Assembly: GCF_040905785.1 (NCBI RefSeq)
Contig: NZ_JBBDQW010000078.1
Coordinates: 20,414-84,413, forward strand
From: Tistlia sp040905785
GTDB taxonomy: Bacteria > Pseudomonadota > Alphaproteobacteria > Kiloniellales > DSM-21159
Length of the DNA stretch: 64,000 bases
Reading direction: 5' to 3'
Every line of letters begins with the position of its first letter. Position 1 is the first letter of the stretch. The translations under genes and the position numbers were made by a program. The notes beneath the pieces were generated by a model, which worked only from the letters and a program-made list of their open reading frames with translations, was not told the origin of the DNA and did not search any database. Positions 43,640-55,075 of this stretch are shown here, in pieces.

Positions 43640-46008
43640 GCGCGATCAGCAGCCTGGACCGCAAGCTGCTGCGCGAGCTCTGGCGCCTGAAGGCCCAGGT
43701 CCTGGCCATCGCGCTGGTGATCGCCTCGGGCGCCGCGCTGCTGATCATGGCGCTGACGACGATCGAGGCGCTCGAGGAGACGACCGCCGCCTACTACGAG
43801 CGCTCCCGCTTCGCCGAGGTCTTCGCCTCGGTCAAGCGGGCACCGGAGCCGCTGGCCCGCGAGATCGCGGCGATCCCCGGCGTCCGACTGGTCGAGACGC
43901 GCATCGTCGAGGGCGCCATCCTGGACCTGCCCGGTTTCGGCGAGCCGGTGATCGGGCAGCTGATTTCCCTGCCCGACCACGGGCCGCAGCTGATGAACAG
44001 CCTGGTCATGCGCTCCGGCCGACCGGTCGAGCCGAACCGGCCGGACGAGGTGGTCGTGGCAGAGCCCTTCGCCGAGGCCCACGGACTGGGGCCCGGCGAC
44101 AGCTTCGATGCGATCCTGCGCGGGCGCAAACGCACCCTGCGGATCGTCGGCACCGCGCTCAGCCCGGAGTTCGTCTATGCGATCGCGCCGGGCGGCCTGA
44201 TGCCCGACGACCAGCGCTTCGGCATCCTCTGGATGGGCCGCGACGCCCTGGCGGCCGCTTTCGACCTGAAGGAGTCCTTCAATAGCGTCACCCTCGCCCT
44301 GTTGCGCGGCGCCGACGCCCAGGACGTCGTTCAGCGGCTCGATTTCCTGCTCGCGCGCTTCGGCGGCACCGGCGCCTATGCCCGGGCCGACCAAGCCTCC
44401 AACTGGTTCCTGCAGAACGAGATCACCCAGCAGAGGAACATGGCGCGCCTGATGCCGGCCATCTTCCTGGTCGTGGCGGCCTTCCTGACCAACATGGTGA
44501 TGGCGCGCCTGATCGCGACCGAGCGTCGGGAAATCGGTCTCCTGAAGGCCTTCGGATACAGCGACTGGGCGATCGGCTGGCACTACGCGAAGATGATCCT
44601 GGTGATCGGCGGCATCGGGGTCGTGATCGGGGCGCTGCTCGGGGCCTGGCTGGGCCACTGGCACACCCGGCTCTACGCCGAGTTCTACCGCTTTCCCTTT
44701 CTGCTCTACCGGCCGGGGCCGACCAGCTTCGCCATCGCCGGTGCCGTGAGCCTGAGCGCCGCCCTGGCCGGCAGCCTGGTCGCGGTGCGCCGGGCCGTCG
44801 CCCTGCCGCCGGCGGAGGCCATGCAGCCGCCGACGCCACCGAGCTATCGCCGGGGCTGGCTGTCGGACACGGCCCTGGCGCGGATCCTGGACGAACCCTC
44901 GCGCATGATCCTGCGACGGCTGCTGCGCTGGCCGCTGCGCGCCTTCCTGGCCAGCGCCGGCCTCGCCATGTCGGTCGCGGTGATGATCATGGCCCTGCAG
45001 TGGCTCGACGCCATCGACCACCTGGTCGAGAGCGCCTTCGTGCACGGCCAGCGCCAGGACGCCACCATCGCCTTCAACGACCTGCAACCGCTGATCACGG
45101 CCGGGAGCTTCCAGCGCCTGCCCGGTGTGCTGGCGGCGGAGCCCTATCGCGCCGTGGCGGCGCGCCTGCGCCACGGCCACCTGAGCGTACGCGAGGGCAT
45201 CACCGGGGTGCCGGCGGGGGCGATCCTGGGCGCGGTCCACGACGCCGAGCGCGGCCGGATCGAGGTGCCGCCGGACGGGCTGCTGCTCTCGCGCAAGCTG
45301 GCCGAGCTGCTCGCCGTCGAGGTCGGCGACGTGCTCGCCGTCGAGGTTCTAGAGGGGCGCCGCCCGAGCCTCAGCCTGCCGGTCGTGCGGATCTTCGACA
45401 CCTACCTCGGCAGGCCGGCCTACATGGAGCTGGGCGCCCTCAACCGGCTGATGCGCGACGGCCGTGTGGTGAGCGGGCTGCAGGTCGCGGTCGACGCCGC
45501 TGAGCGCCCGGCCTTCCTGGCCAGGCTGAAGGAGATTCCCAACGTCACGGGCGCGCTGTTCCGTCAGGCCGCGATCGACAAGGTCTACGAGACCCTGGGC
45601 ACGACCATGTACATCTTCGTCGGCTTCTTCATCGCCTTCGCTGCGACGCTGTTGGTCGGAGTGACCTACAATTCGATCCGTATCGCCCTCTCCGAGCGGG
45701 CACGCGAGCTGGCGACCCTGCGCGTGCTTGGCTTCAGCCGCTGGGAGATTTCCTACATCCTGCTCGGGGAGATCGGCATCCTCACATGGTTCGCGATCCC
45801 GCTCGGCTGTGTCATCGGCTATAGCCTCGCCTGGCACATGGCGAGCGCCTTCGAGACGGAACTGTTCCGCGTGCCTCTGGTGATCCTCGACGCGACCTAC
45901 GGCAAGGCCGCGCTGATCGCGCTGGCGACGACGGTCGCCTGCGCGGCCTTCGTGCGCCGGCGGCTCGACCGCCTGGACCTGGTCGCAGTCCTCAAGACAA
46001 GGGAGTAG
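43636..46008 (+). CDS. ABC transporter permease with two FtsX domains
   Basis: 790 residues. A first helix near residues 20-42 is followed by a large periplasmic region. A first FtsX domain (about 270-385; MARLIATERREIGLLKAFGYSDWAIGW) is followed by another transmembrane anchor and a second periplasmic part. A second FtsX domain lies near the C-terminus (TYNSIRIALSERARELATLRVLGFSRWEISYILLGE). This duplicated form is typical of one-chain permeases that export or extract lipophilic or protein substrates at the inner-membrane surface. GTG start 43636, overlapping the ATPase stop. The substrate is unknown. Confidence 0.9.
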   Translation: MSAISSLDRKLLRELWRLKAQVLAIALVIASGAALLIMALTTIEALEETTAAYYERSRFAEVFASVKRAPEPLAREIAAIPGVRLVETRIVEGAILDLPGFGEPVIGQLISLPDHGPQLMNSLVMRSGRPVEPNRPDEVVVAEPFAEAHGLGPGDSFDAILRGRKRTLRIVGTALSPEFVYAIAPGGLMPDDQRFGILWMGRDALAAAFDLKESFNSVTLALLRGADAQDVVQRLDFLLARFGGTGAYARADQASNWFLQNEITQQRNMARLMPAIFLVVAAFLTNMVMARLIATERREIGLLKAFGYSDWAIGWHYAKMILVIGGIGVVIGALLGAWLGHWHTRLYAEFYRFPFLLYRPGPTSFAIAGAVSLSAALAGSLVAVRRAVALPPAEAMQPPTPPSYRRGWLSDTALARILDEPSRMILRRLLRWPLRAFLASAGLAMSVAVMIMALQWLDAIDHLVESAFVHGQRQDATIAFNDLQPLITAGSFQRLPGVLAAEPYRAVAARLRHGHLSVREGITGVPAGAILGAVHDAERGRIEVPPDGLLLSRKLAELLAVEVGDVLAVEVLEGRRPSLSLPVVRIFDTYLGRPAYMELGALNRLMRDGRVVSGLQVAVDAAERPAFLARLKEIPNVTGALFRQAAIDKVYETLGTTMYIFVGFFIAFAATLLVGVTYNSIRIALSERARELATLRVLGFSRWEISYILLGEIGILTWFAIPLGCVIGYSLAWHMASAFETELFRVPLVILDATYGKAALIALATTVACAAFVRRRLDRLDLVAVLKTRE

Positions 46009-46013
46009 GCGGC

Positions 46014-47213
46014 GTGGGCGTGAAGGGGCGCAGGCTGGTCATCTGGGGCGCGCTGCTGGCGCTGCTGGCTGCCGCCATCGGCTATGCCCTGCGGCCACAG
46101 CCGGTACCGGTCGACCTCGCCGTTGCCGAGGTCGGCCTGCTGCGGGTCTCCGTCGACGACGAAGGCGAGGCCCGCGTGCGCGACGTCTATACCCTTCACG
46201 CGCCGGTCGGCGGGCAGCTGCTGCGGATCGACGCCGAAGCCGGCGACCCCGTCGAAGCCGGCGTGACGGAGCTCGCCGTGATCGAGCCCGCAGCACCCGC
46301 CTTTCTGGACGTGCGCAGCGAGGCCGAGCGGCGGGCCGCCGTCGAGGCGGCCCGGGCGGCGCGCGACCTCGCGGCCTCCGAGGGCGAGGGCGCCGAGGCC
46401 GACCTGGCCTTCGCCGCCGCCGAGCTCGATCGCGCCCGCCGCCTGGTCCGCCGGGAAACCATCGCGCAGCGGACGCTGGACGATGCGGAACGGGCCAACC
46501 GGGTCGCCAAGGCCAACCTCGCGACGGCCAAGGCGGCGCTCGACATGCGGGAGAACGAGCTGGTCCAGGCGCGCTCGTACCTGCTGTCGCGCCTGGAGAT
46601 CGAACAGCGCAGCGGCGACTGCGAATGCGTGCGCGTGACCGCTCCGGTCAGCGGACTGGTGCTGCGCGTCATCCGGGAGAGCGAAGGAGTCGTCGCATCG
46701 GGCACGCCGCTGCTCGAGATCGGCGATCCCGGGGACCTCGAAGTCGTGGTCGACCTGCTGTCCGAGGACGCGGTACGGATCGAGCCCGGGCAGCCGGCGC
46801 TGATCACCCGCTGGGGCGGCTCCGACCTCGCTGCCGTCGTCCGGCGGATCGAGCCCTTCGGACAGACCAAGGTTTCGGCGCTCGGCATCGAGGAGCAGCG
46901 GGTCGACGTGGTGCTCGACCTCACCGATCCGCCGACATCCTGGGGCCGCCTCGGCCACGGCTACCGGGTCGACGTCGGGGTGATCCTGTTCCAGGCGGAG
47001 GTCCTCAAGCTGCCGCTCGGCGCGCTATTCCGCGAGGGCGACGGCTGGGCGGTGTTCCTGGCCGAGGACGGGCGGGCACGGCTTCGGCCCGTCGAGATCG
47101 GCGAGCGCAACAGCCTGGCGGTCGAGATCCGCGGCGGCCTCTCGGCCGGCCAACGGGTCGTGCTCTATCCGAGCGACCGCGTCCATGACGGCGTCGCGCT
47201 CGTAGAGCGCTGA
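46014..47213 (+). CDS. Periplasmic adaptor (HlyD/MacA-like membrane fusion protein)
   Basis: 399 residues. A short cytoplasmic start and one membrane helix (about 9-25), then a biotinyl-lipoyl-like half (VRDVYTLHAPVGGQLLRIDAEAGDPVEAG) are followed by an alpha-hairpin (about 95-185, Ala/Glu/Arg-rich coiled coil). The second lipoyl half is CVRVTAPVSGLVLRVIRESEGVVASGTPLLEIGDP, and a beta-barrel completes the protein. GTG start six bases after the permease. It completes an ATPase-permease-adaptor exporter; no outer-membrane factor is encoded here, so TolC is presumably supplied from elsewhere. Confidence 0.9.
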   Translation: MGVKGRRLVIWGALLALLAAAIGYALRPQPVPVDLAVAEVGLLRVSVDDEGEARVRDVYTLHAPVGGQLLRIDAEAGDPVEAGVTELAVIEPAAPAFLDVRSEAERRAAVEAARAARDLAASEGEGAEADLAFAAAELDRARRLVRRETIAQRTLDDAERANRVAKANLATAKAALDMRENELVQARSYLLSRLEIEQRSGDCECVRVTAPVSGLVLRVIRESEGVVASGTPLLEIGDPGDLEVVVDLLSEDAVRIEPGQPALITRWGGSDLAAVVRRIEPFGQTKVSALGIEEQRVDVVLDLTDPPTSWGRLGHGYRVDVGVILFQAEVLKLPLGALFREGDGWAVFLAEDGRARLRPVEIGERNSLAVEIRGGLSAGQRVVLYPSDRVHDGVALVER

Positions 47214-47242
47214 GTGGAAGCCGCCGGCGGCGCCCTGGAGTC

Positions 47243-47256
47243 TTGATCCAGGTCAA
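47243..47256. promoter_or_regulatory. FNR/FixK box before the acs-2-oxoacid dehydrogenase operon
   Basis: TTGATCCAGGTCAA is a perfect TTGA-N6-TCAA site followed by GGC, centred about 85 bp before the acetyl-CoA synthetase ATG at 47335. It is the only regulatory signal I see in the 121-bp gap. Confidence 0.75.
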
Positions 47257-47334
47257 GGCGCCCGGCGGCCGCCGTGGCGAAGCTGTTTCAAGCTGAACCT
47301 GTCCGCCCCACCCAAGCCGCGAGGACGTCGCGCG

Positions 47335-49091
<1,757 letters not shown>

Positions 49092-49095
<4 letters not shown>

Positions 49096-50087
49096 CCGGC
49101 GCGACCGCCAAGAAGCCCCAGCTGACCCGGCCGCACCTGGCGACCCTGTTGCGTCAGATGCTGCGCATCCGCCGCTTCGAGGAGAGATGCGCCGAGCTTT
49201 ACCAACAGGAGAAGATCCGCGGCTTCCTCCACCTCTACATCGGCCAGGAGGCGGTGGCGGTCGGCGTCATGCAGGCGCTGGCGCCGGACGACGCCGTCGT
49301 CGCCACCTACCGCGAGCACGGCCACGCCATCGCGCGCGGCCTCGCCATGCCGGCGGTCATGGCCGAGATGTACGGCAAGCAGGAGGGCTGCAGCCGCGGC
49401 CGCGGCGGCTCGATGCACATCTTCGACGCCGCGACCCGCTTCTACGGCGGCAATGCCATCGTCGGCGGCGGCCTGCCGCTCGCGGTCGGGCTCGCCCTGG
49501 CGGACAAGATGCAGGGCCGCCCCGGCGTCACCGCCTGCTTCTTCGGCGAGGGCGCGGTGGCCGAGGGCGAGTTCCACGAAAGCCTGAACCTCGCGGCGCT
49601 CTGGCAGCTGCCGGTGCTGTTCGTCTGCGAGAACAACCTCTACGCCATGGGCACGGCGCTTCGGCTTTCCGAATCCGAGACCGACATCCACCGCAAGGCC
49701 GAGGGCTACCGGATGCCCTCGGAGGTCGTGGACGGCATGGACGTCGTCGCCGTCGAAGCGACGGCGCAGCGCGCCGCGGCGGCGATCCGCGCTGGCCAGG
49801 GGCCGCAATTCCTGGAATGCCGCACCTACCGCTTCCGCGCCCACTCCCTGTTCGACCCGGAGCTCTATCGCGACAAGGCCGAAGTCGAGGCGTGGAAGCA
49901 GCACGGCCCGATCCTGCGCTTCGGCAACTGGCTCACGGAGAACGAGTTGCTGCACGAGGCGGAGGTCCGCGCCATCGAGGACGAGGTCGCCGCCGAGGTC
50001 GAGGCCGCCGTCGCCTTCGCCGAGGCGGGCAGCTGGGAGCCGGTCGAGGACCTGACGAAGCACGTCCTGCTCGAGAGCGGGGCATGA
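49092..50087 (+). CDS. 2-oxoacid dehydrogenase E1 component, alpha subunit
   Basis: 331 residues. The thiamine-diphosphate motif reads FFGEGAVAEGEFHESLNLAALWQLPVLFVCENN (G-E-G...N-N). CSRGRGGSMHIFDAATRFYGGNAIVGGGLPLAVG is typical of PdhA/AcoA-type subunits. The protein decarboxylates a 2-oxoacid (pyruvate) or acts on acetoin with the beta subunit; the sequence alone does not separate pyruvate from acetoin dehydrogenase. ATGA overlaps at both ends (with the acs-like gene and E1 beta) show translational coupling. Confidence 0.92.
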
Positions 50088-51088
50088 GCGGCGCCCCGGC
50101 GGCCCCGAGGAACGCCACGACGACCTACCGCGAGGCGGTGCGCGTGGCGATCCGCGAGGCGCTGCTCGCCGACGAGCGGACCTTCCTGATGGGCGAGGAC
50201 GTCGGCCACTACGGCGGCTGCTATGCGGTAAGCAAGGGGCTGCTCGCTGAGTTCGGGCCCGAGCGCATCCGCGATACGCCGCTGTCGGAATCAGCCTTCG
50301 TCGGCGCCGGCATCGGCGCAGCGCTCGGCGGCATGCGGCCGATCGTCGAGATCATGACGGTCAACTTCAGCCTCCTGGCGCTCGACCAGATCGTCAACAC
50401 GGCGGCCACGCTGCTGCACATGTCCGGCGGTCAGTTCAACGTGCCCCTGGTCATCCGCATGGCGACCGGCGCCGGACGCCAGCTCGCGGCGCAGCACTCG
50501 CACAGCCTCGAAGGCTGGTACGCGCACGTTCCGGGCCTCAAGGTCCTGGCGCCGGCGACGCTAGAGGATGCGCGCGGCATGCTGGCGACCGCGCTCGCCG
50601 ACCCCAACCCCGTGCTGATCTTCGAGCACGTCATGCTCTACAACATGGAAGGCGAGCTGCCCGCCGACGCCGGCGCCGTCGAGATCGGCAAGGCCGCCAT
50701 CCGCCGCCCGGGCCGCGACGTCACGCTGATCGCCTACGGCGGCACGCTGCACAAGACCTTGGCCGCGGCCGAGACGCTCGCCGCCGAAGGCGTCGAGGCC
50801 GAGGTGATCGACCTGCGCAGCCTGCGGCCGCTCGACACCGCGACGATCGCCGCCTCCGTCGGCCGCACGCGCCGCGCCGTCGTCGTCGACGAGGGCTGGA
50901 GGACAGGCAGCCTGGCCGCCGAGGTCTCGGCGCAGATCATGGAGCAGGCCTTCTGGAGCCTCGACGCACCGGTCGGACGCGTCTGCTCGGCCGAGGTGCC
51001 GATCCCCTACCCCAGCCACCTGGAGCAGGCGGCCCTGCCGCAACCGGAGGCGATCGCCGCGGCCGCGCGAGCGACGCTCGCGGGCTGA
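50084..51088 (+). CDS. 2-oxoacid dehydrogenase E1 component, beta subunit
   Basis: 334 residues. TTTYREAVRVAIREALLADERTFLMGEDVGHYGGCYAVSKGL is the standard N-terminus. DTPLSESAFVGAGIGAALGGMRPIVEIM, GAGRQLAAQHSHSLEGWYAHVPGLKVLAPATLEDARGML and the C-terminal transketolase fold (VTLIAYGGTL...EVIDLRSLRPLDTATI) are all complete. ATG 50084 overlaps the alpha-subunit stop. The last base of its stop is the first base of the E2 start. Confidence 0.93.
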   Translation: MSGAPAAPRNATTTYREAVRVAIREALLADERTFLMGEDVGHYGGCYAVSKGLLAEFGPERIRDTPLSESAFVGAGIGAALGGMRPIVEIMTVNFSLLALDQIVNTAATLLHMSGGQFNVPLVIRMATGAGRQLAAQHSHSLEGWYAHVPGLKVLAPATLEDARGMLATALADPNPVLIFEHVMLYNMEGELPADAGAVEIGKAAIRRPGRDVTLIAYGGTLHKTLAAAETLAAEGVEAEVIDLRSLRPLDTATIAASVGRTRRAVVVDEGWRTGSLAAEVSAQIMEQAFWSLDAPVGRVCSAEVPIPYPSHLEQAALPQPEAIAAAARATLAG

Positions 51089-52332
51089 TGGCCGAGTTCC
51101 GCATGCCCTCTCTTGGCGCCGACATGAAGGCCGGCACCCTCGTCGAGTGGCTGAAGCAGCCCGGAGACGAGGTGCGGCGGGGCGACATCGTCGCGGTCGT
51201 CGAGACCCAGAAGGGCGCCATCGAGGTCGAGATCTTCGAGACCGGCATCCTCGACCGCCTGCTGGTCGAGCCCGGCACCGAGGTGCCGGTCGGCACACCG
51301 CTGGCCCTTGTCCGCACGTCCGAGGAGCCGCAAGCGCCCACTGCTCCGGCCCCTGCTCCGGCGCCTCCCGCGCCGCCACCTCCGGCCCCGCCGAGTCCAC
51401 CCCCGCCGAGCCCACCCCCGCCGAGCCCACCCCCGCCGAGCCCACCCCCTGCCGCCGCGCCGGCACCGACGCGGGTCCCAATGCCGCCGACACCCGTAGG
51501 CCCCGTGCGCGTCTCTCCGGCGGCGCGCAGGCTCGCCGCCGAAAGGGGCCTGTCGCTGGCGGGGCTCCAGGGCACGGGGCCGGGCGGCGCCGTTGTCAGC
51601 GCCGACCTCGAGCGCGCCGCCCCGACCGCGGCGCCGGAGGGGGCGCCGCCGCAGCGGCATGGGCTCGATTTGGCGGAGATGCGCAAGGCGATCGCCGCGG
51701 CCATGGCGCGCTCCAAGCGCGAGATCCCCCACTACTACCTCACCCATACCATCGAGGTGAGCACGCCGCTCGCCTGGCTGGCCCGGATCAACGCGGAGCG
51801 CGAACCGCCGGAACGGCTGCTGCCTGCGGTCCTGCTGCTCAAGGCCGTGGCGCTGGCCCTGAAGGCCTTTCCCGAGTTCAACGGCTTCTACAGCGACGGG
51901 TCGTTCCGCCCCGGCGAGGGCATTCACCTCGGCGTCGCCGTCGCGATCCGCGGCGGCGGGCTGATCGCGCCGGCGATCCGCGATGCCGATGGAAGATCCC
52001 TCGAGGCGCTGATGGCCGCGCTGCGCGACCTCGTCGCGCGCGTGCGCGCCGGGCGGCTGCGCAGCTCGGAGCTGTTCGAGCCGACCGTCACCGTCTCGAG
52101 CCTGGGCGAGCGCGGGGTCGAGAGCCTGTTCGGCGTCATCTACCCGCCGCAGGTCGCGATCGTCGGGTTCGGAACAGTCGCGACCCGACCCTGGGTCGTC
52201 GAGGATCGGGTCGAGCCACGCCCCACCATCACGGCGACGCTGGCGGCCGACCACCGAGTCAGCGACGGCCATCGCGGCGCCCTGCTGCTGCTCGAGGTCG
52301 AGCGGCTGCTTCAGCACCCGGAGGCGCTATGA
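51088..52332 (+). CDS. 2-oxoacid dehydrogenase E2 (dihydrolipoamide acyltransferase)
   Basis: 414 residues. A single lipoyl domain has Lys42 in VETQKGAIEVE. A Pro/Ser/Ala linker follows (about 85-130, with four PPPPS repeats). The E1/E3-binding domain is VRVSPAARRLAAERGLSLAGLQGTGPGGAVVSADL. The catalytic domain carries His389 in ADHRVSDGHRG. It passes the acyl group from lipoamide to CoA. No E3 (lipoamide dehydrogenase) gene is in the operon, so a shared E3 must be used. It overlaps the ACP gene by 4 bp. Confidence 0.93.
   Translation: MAEFRMPSLGADMKAGTLVEWLKQPGDEVRRGDIVAVVETQKGAIEVEIFETGILDRLLVEPGTEVPVGTPLALVRTSEEPQAPTAPAPAPAPPAPPPPAPPSPPPPSPPPPSPPPPSPPPAAAPAPTRVPMPPTPVGPVRVSPAARRLAAERGLSLAGLQGTGPGGAVVSADLERAAPTAAPEGAPPQRHGLDLAEMRKAIAAAMARSKREIPHYYLTHTIEVSTPLAWLARINAEREPPERLLPAVLLLKAVALALKAFPEFNGFYSDGSFRPGEGIHLGVAVAIRGGGLIAPAIRDADGRSLEALMAALRDLVARVRAGRLRSSELFEPTVTVSSLGERGVESLFGVIYPPQVAIVGFGTVATRPWVVEDRVEPRPTITATLAADHRVSDGHRGALLLLEVERLLQHPEAL
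51388..51447 (+). repeat. 15-bp tandem repeat encoding the E2 proline-serine linker
   Basis: Four units of CCGCCGAGCCCACCC (first unit with one change) at 51388, 51403, 51418 and 51433, each encoding PPSPP. Unit gain or loss keeps frame and would only alter linker length. Confidence 0.9.
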
Positions 52333-52577
52333 CCCGCGAAGAGATCCGCCAGACCGTGATCGGGGCGCTGAGCGACATCGCCCCCGAAACCGACCCGGGC
52401 ACGACCGACCCGAGAGCCGACCTGCGCGAGGCGCTCGACATCGATTCGATGGACTTTCTGAATTTCGTGATCGCCCTGCACAAGCGCCTGCAGGTCGAGA
52501 TTCCCGAAGCCGACTACCCGAAGCTGCTGACGGTCGCAGGCGCCACCGATTACCTCGCCGTCAAGCTCGGCGCCTGA
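52329..52577 (+). CDS. Acyl carrier protein
   Basis: 82 residues. The phosphopantetheine attachment motif is ALDIDSMDFLNFVIALHKRLQVEIPE, with Ser40 as the carrier site. Acidic helix II and the D-Y-P-K-L-L-T segment fit the carrier-protein fold. ATG 52329 overlaps the E2 stop, so it is made together with the dehydrogenase complex. An ACP coupled to an acetyl-CoA synthetase/2-oxoacid dehydrogenase operon is unusual. It may accept acyl groups made by the operon, or serve a ligase such as the fusion protein at 56.3 kb. Confidence 0.88.
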   Translation: MTREEIRQTVIGALSDIAPETDPGTTDPRADLREALDIDSMDFLNFVIALHKRLQVEIPEADYPKLLTVAGATDYLAVKLGA

Positions 52578-52610
52578 GGCGGGCGCCGCTGCCTCGGGCT
52601 CGATGCGCCT

Positions 52611-53060
52611 TCAGGTCTTCCCATGCGCGGCGAGATGTGCCGCGAGCGAACCGACCGTGTGCTTGGTCAGGTCCTGGGCGAGCTCGTCCGTCACCTTGCC
52701 GGCGAGTCGTTCCGGCAGCAGCTTGCGCAGCTCGCCGAGCGCCCGCGGCGGCGCGACCAGCAGCAGCCGATCGAAGGCGCCCCGCTGACCTGCCTGGTCG
52801 ACAGCCTCGACGACCTCCTGCAGGAAGTGGATCGCCCGCTCGCGGCGGGGATCACTGCGCGGCTCGACGGCGTGGCGCAGGATGCCGCTGCTCTCGAAGC
52901 TGCGCCCCGGCCGGTCCGACAGGATGTCTCGCCCTGCAGGCAGGTGGGCCGCCGCGTCCAGCCCCTCCACGAGCCGCAATTCGCCGTCAGGGCCGGTCTT
53001 TTCGTAGACGCTCGCCCGCTGATGATCGGCGACCAGGATCCAGGTCACGCCCTTCGTCAT
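52611..53060 (-). CDS. Host-attachment-type protein (PF10116 family)
   Basis: 149 residues. WILVADHQRASVYEKTG at the start, then GRSFESSGILRHAVEPRSDPRRERAIHFLQEVVEAVDQAG and FDRLLLVAPPRALGELRKLLPERLAGKVTDELAQDLTKHT are the conserved blocks. The family name comes from Agrobacterium plant attachment, but the fold is related to eRF1/RNase-E-like domains and the genes are frequent in stress clusters. The molecular role is not established. ATG at 53058-53060. It lies 26 bp downstream of ftsH on the same strand, probably co-transcribed. Confidence 0.85.
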   Translation of the reverse strand: MTKGVTWILVADHQRASVYEKTGPDGELRLVEGLDAAAHLPAGRDILSDRPGRSFESSGILRHAVEPRSDPRRERAIHFLQEVVEAVDQAGQRGAFDRLLLVAPPRALGELRKLLPERLAGKVTDELAQDLTKHTVGSLAAHLAAHGKT

Positions 53061-53086
53061 GTCGTCCTCCCGTAGTGAGCCGTGAA

Positions 53087-54997
53087 TCAGAGGTCGCCGG
53101 CCTGCTCCAGGCCGGGCAAAGGCGGCGCGGGCTTCCGACGCGCCGCCACCTCCTTCGGTCCGAGGCAGGCCGCCACCGCCGCACGGTCCAGCGTCTCCCG
53201 CTTCTCCAGCTCGGCGATCAGGCGTCGGACCTGCGGCCGGTGAGCCTCGAGCAGCTCGCCGGCCCGCCTTTCGGCCTCAGCCAGGCAGGCTCGAATCGCC
53301 TTGTCGGCCGACGCCGCCGTCGCCTCCGAGAAATGGCGCGGCTGGGCGATCTCGCGGCCGAGGAAGGGATGCTCCTCGCTGTCACGCACGTCGACCGGCC
53401 CGACCTCCTCGGACATGCCCCAGCGGCCGACCATCCAGCGCGCGAGCTGCGTCGCCATGCGGATGTCCTCGTCTGCGCCGGAGCTCCTGCTGTCGAGAAA
53501 GAGCTGCTCCGCCGCACGCCCCGCCAGCATCACGGCCAGCCGGTCGCGCAGGAAGTCCTCCGGCAGGGTATGGCGCTCGATCTCGGGCAGCTGGTGCGTG
53601 CTGCCGAGCGAGCGCCCGCGCGGGATGATCGTCACCTTGTGGATCGGGTCGGCGGTCGGCAGGTAGTAGGCGACGGCGGTGTGGCCGGACTCGTGCACGG
53701 CCAGGCGGTGCCGCTCGTCCTCATGGATCGCCAGGGTGCGCAGCGCGCCCATCATGATGCGGTCGCGCATCTCGTCGAAGTGGCGCGCGCTCACGCGCTC
53801 CAGGTTCTCCCGCGCGGCCGCCATCGCCGCCTCGTTGACCAGGTTCTTGAGGTCCGCGCCGGAGAAGCCGGGCGTGCCCGCCGCGATCCGCTCGAGATCG
53901 ACGTCTGCCTCGAGCGGCACGTCCCGGCCGTGCACCTCGAGCAGGGCGACCCGCGCCTTCATGTCGGGCAGCTCGAGGGTGACGTGCCGGTCGAAGCGGC
54001 CGGGCCGGAGCAAGGCCGGATCGAGGACATCCGGCCGGTTGGTCGCCGCCAGCACTACCACGGCCTCGTGGCCCTCGAAGCCGTCCATCTCTGCGAGGAT
54101 CTGGTTGAGCGTCTGCTCGCGCTCGTCGTGGCCGCCGCCGAAACCCGCGCCGCGCACGCGGCCGACGCTGTCGAGCTCGTCGATGAAGATGATGCTGGGT
54201 GCGTGCTGCTTGGCGTCCTGGAACAGCTTGCGGACCCGCGATGCGCCGACGCCGACGAAGACCTCGATGAACTCGGAGGCCGAGATGTGGAAGAAGGGCA
54301 CCTGGGCCTCGCCCGCCAGCGCCTTGGCGAGGAGCGTCTTGCCGGTCCCCGGCGGGCCTTCGAGCAGAATGCCGTGCGGCACCTGCGCACCGAGGCGCCG
54401 GTAGCGCCCGGGATCGCGCAGGAACTCCAGCAGCTCCGCGACTTCGGCCTTGGCGTTGTCCTGGCCGGCGACGTCGGCGAAGCGAACCTTCGGTGCCGAG
54501 GCCGGCTCCACCTTGCGGGTCCGCTCGCCCAGGAAATCGCCGAGCCCGCCGCGGCCGAGACCGCCCGAGAGGCCGGACATCCGCCGCAGCAGGAAGTACC
54601 AGACGCCGAGGATCAGGACCCACGGCAGCAGCCCGACCAGCCAGGCTGCCGAGCCGCCGCCCGCCTCCTCTGCCGCAACCTCGACGCCGCGCTCGTCGAG
54701 CAAATCGAGCAGCCCTCTGTCCTCGAGCGGCGGCTTCCGGGTCGTGAAGCTGGTCGAACGTTGACCGGGCCGGCCCTCGTAGGCGCTCGAGAAGCTGCCC
54801 GAGATCCGGTCGCCTTGGAACACGACCGCCTCGACCTGTCCCCGCTCGACCAGGCCCTTGAACTCGGAATAGGTCAGGTCGAGCGCCGTGGCACGTTCGT
54901 CGGGGCCGCGGAACAGCCCGAAGGCGATCGCGAGCATGAGGCCGACGAGGGCCCAGCTCAAGATCCTGGCTGCGAGCTTCTTCGAGGGATCCTGCAT
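53087..54997 (-). CDS. ftsH: FtsH-family membrane AAA protease, probable second copy
   Basis: 636 residues. Membrane helices at about 11-29 and 118-138 flank a short periplasmic domain. The AAA module has Walker A GPPGTGKT (214-221), Walker B IIFIDELDSVGR and second-region RPGRFDRH. The zinc protease motif is HESGH (435-439), and SSGADEDIRMATQLARWMV carries the third-ligand region. It degrades membrane and short-lived proteins. The short C-terminus and sequence changes (EVFVGVGASRVR is standard, but GEAQVPFFHISASEF varies) suggest a stress paralogue. An FNR box is about 86 bp upstream. Confidence 0.93.
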   Translation of the reverse strand: MQDPSKKLAARILSWALVGLMLAIAFGLFRGPDERATALDLTYSEFKGLVERGQVEAVVFQGDRISGSFSSAYEGRPGQRSTSFTTRKPPLEDRGLLDLLDERGVEVAAEEAGGGSAAWLVGLLPWVLILGVWYFLLRRMSGLSGGLGRGGLGDFLGERTRKVEPASAPKVRFADVAGQDNAKAEVAELLEFLRDPGRYRRLGAQVPHGILLEGPPGTGKTLLAKALAGEAQVPFFHISASEFIEVFVGVGASRVRKLFQDAKQHAPSIIFIDELDSVGRVRGAGFGGGHDEREQTLNQILAEMDGFEGHEAVVVLAATNRPDVLDPALLRPGRFDRHVTLELPDMKARVALLEVHGRDVPLEADVDLERIAAGTPGFSGADLKNLVNEAAMAAARENLERVSARHFDEMRDRIMMGALRTLAIHEDERHRLAVHESGHTAVAYYLPTADPIHKVTIIPRGRSLGSTHQLPEIERHTLPEDFLRDRLAVMLAGRAAEQLFLDSRSSGADEDIRMATQLARWMVGRWGMSEEVGPVDVRDSEEHPFLGREIAQPRHFSEATAASADKAIRACLAEAERRAGELLEAHRPQVRRLIAELEKRETLDRAAVAACLGPKEVAARRKPAPPLPGLEQAGDL

Positions 54998-55075
54998 CCA
55001 GCCCCGTCCCGTGGCCCAGGCTTGCCGATGACAAGCGATCTGACACCAGCCTAGGGGCGGGCGCGGACCCCGCCC

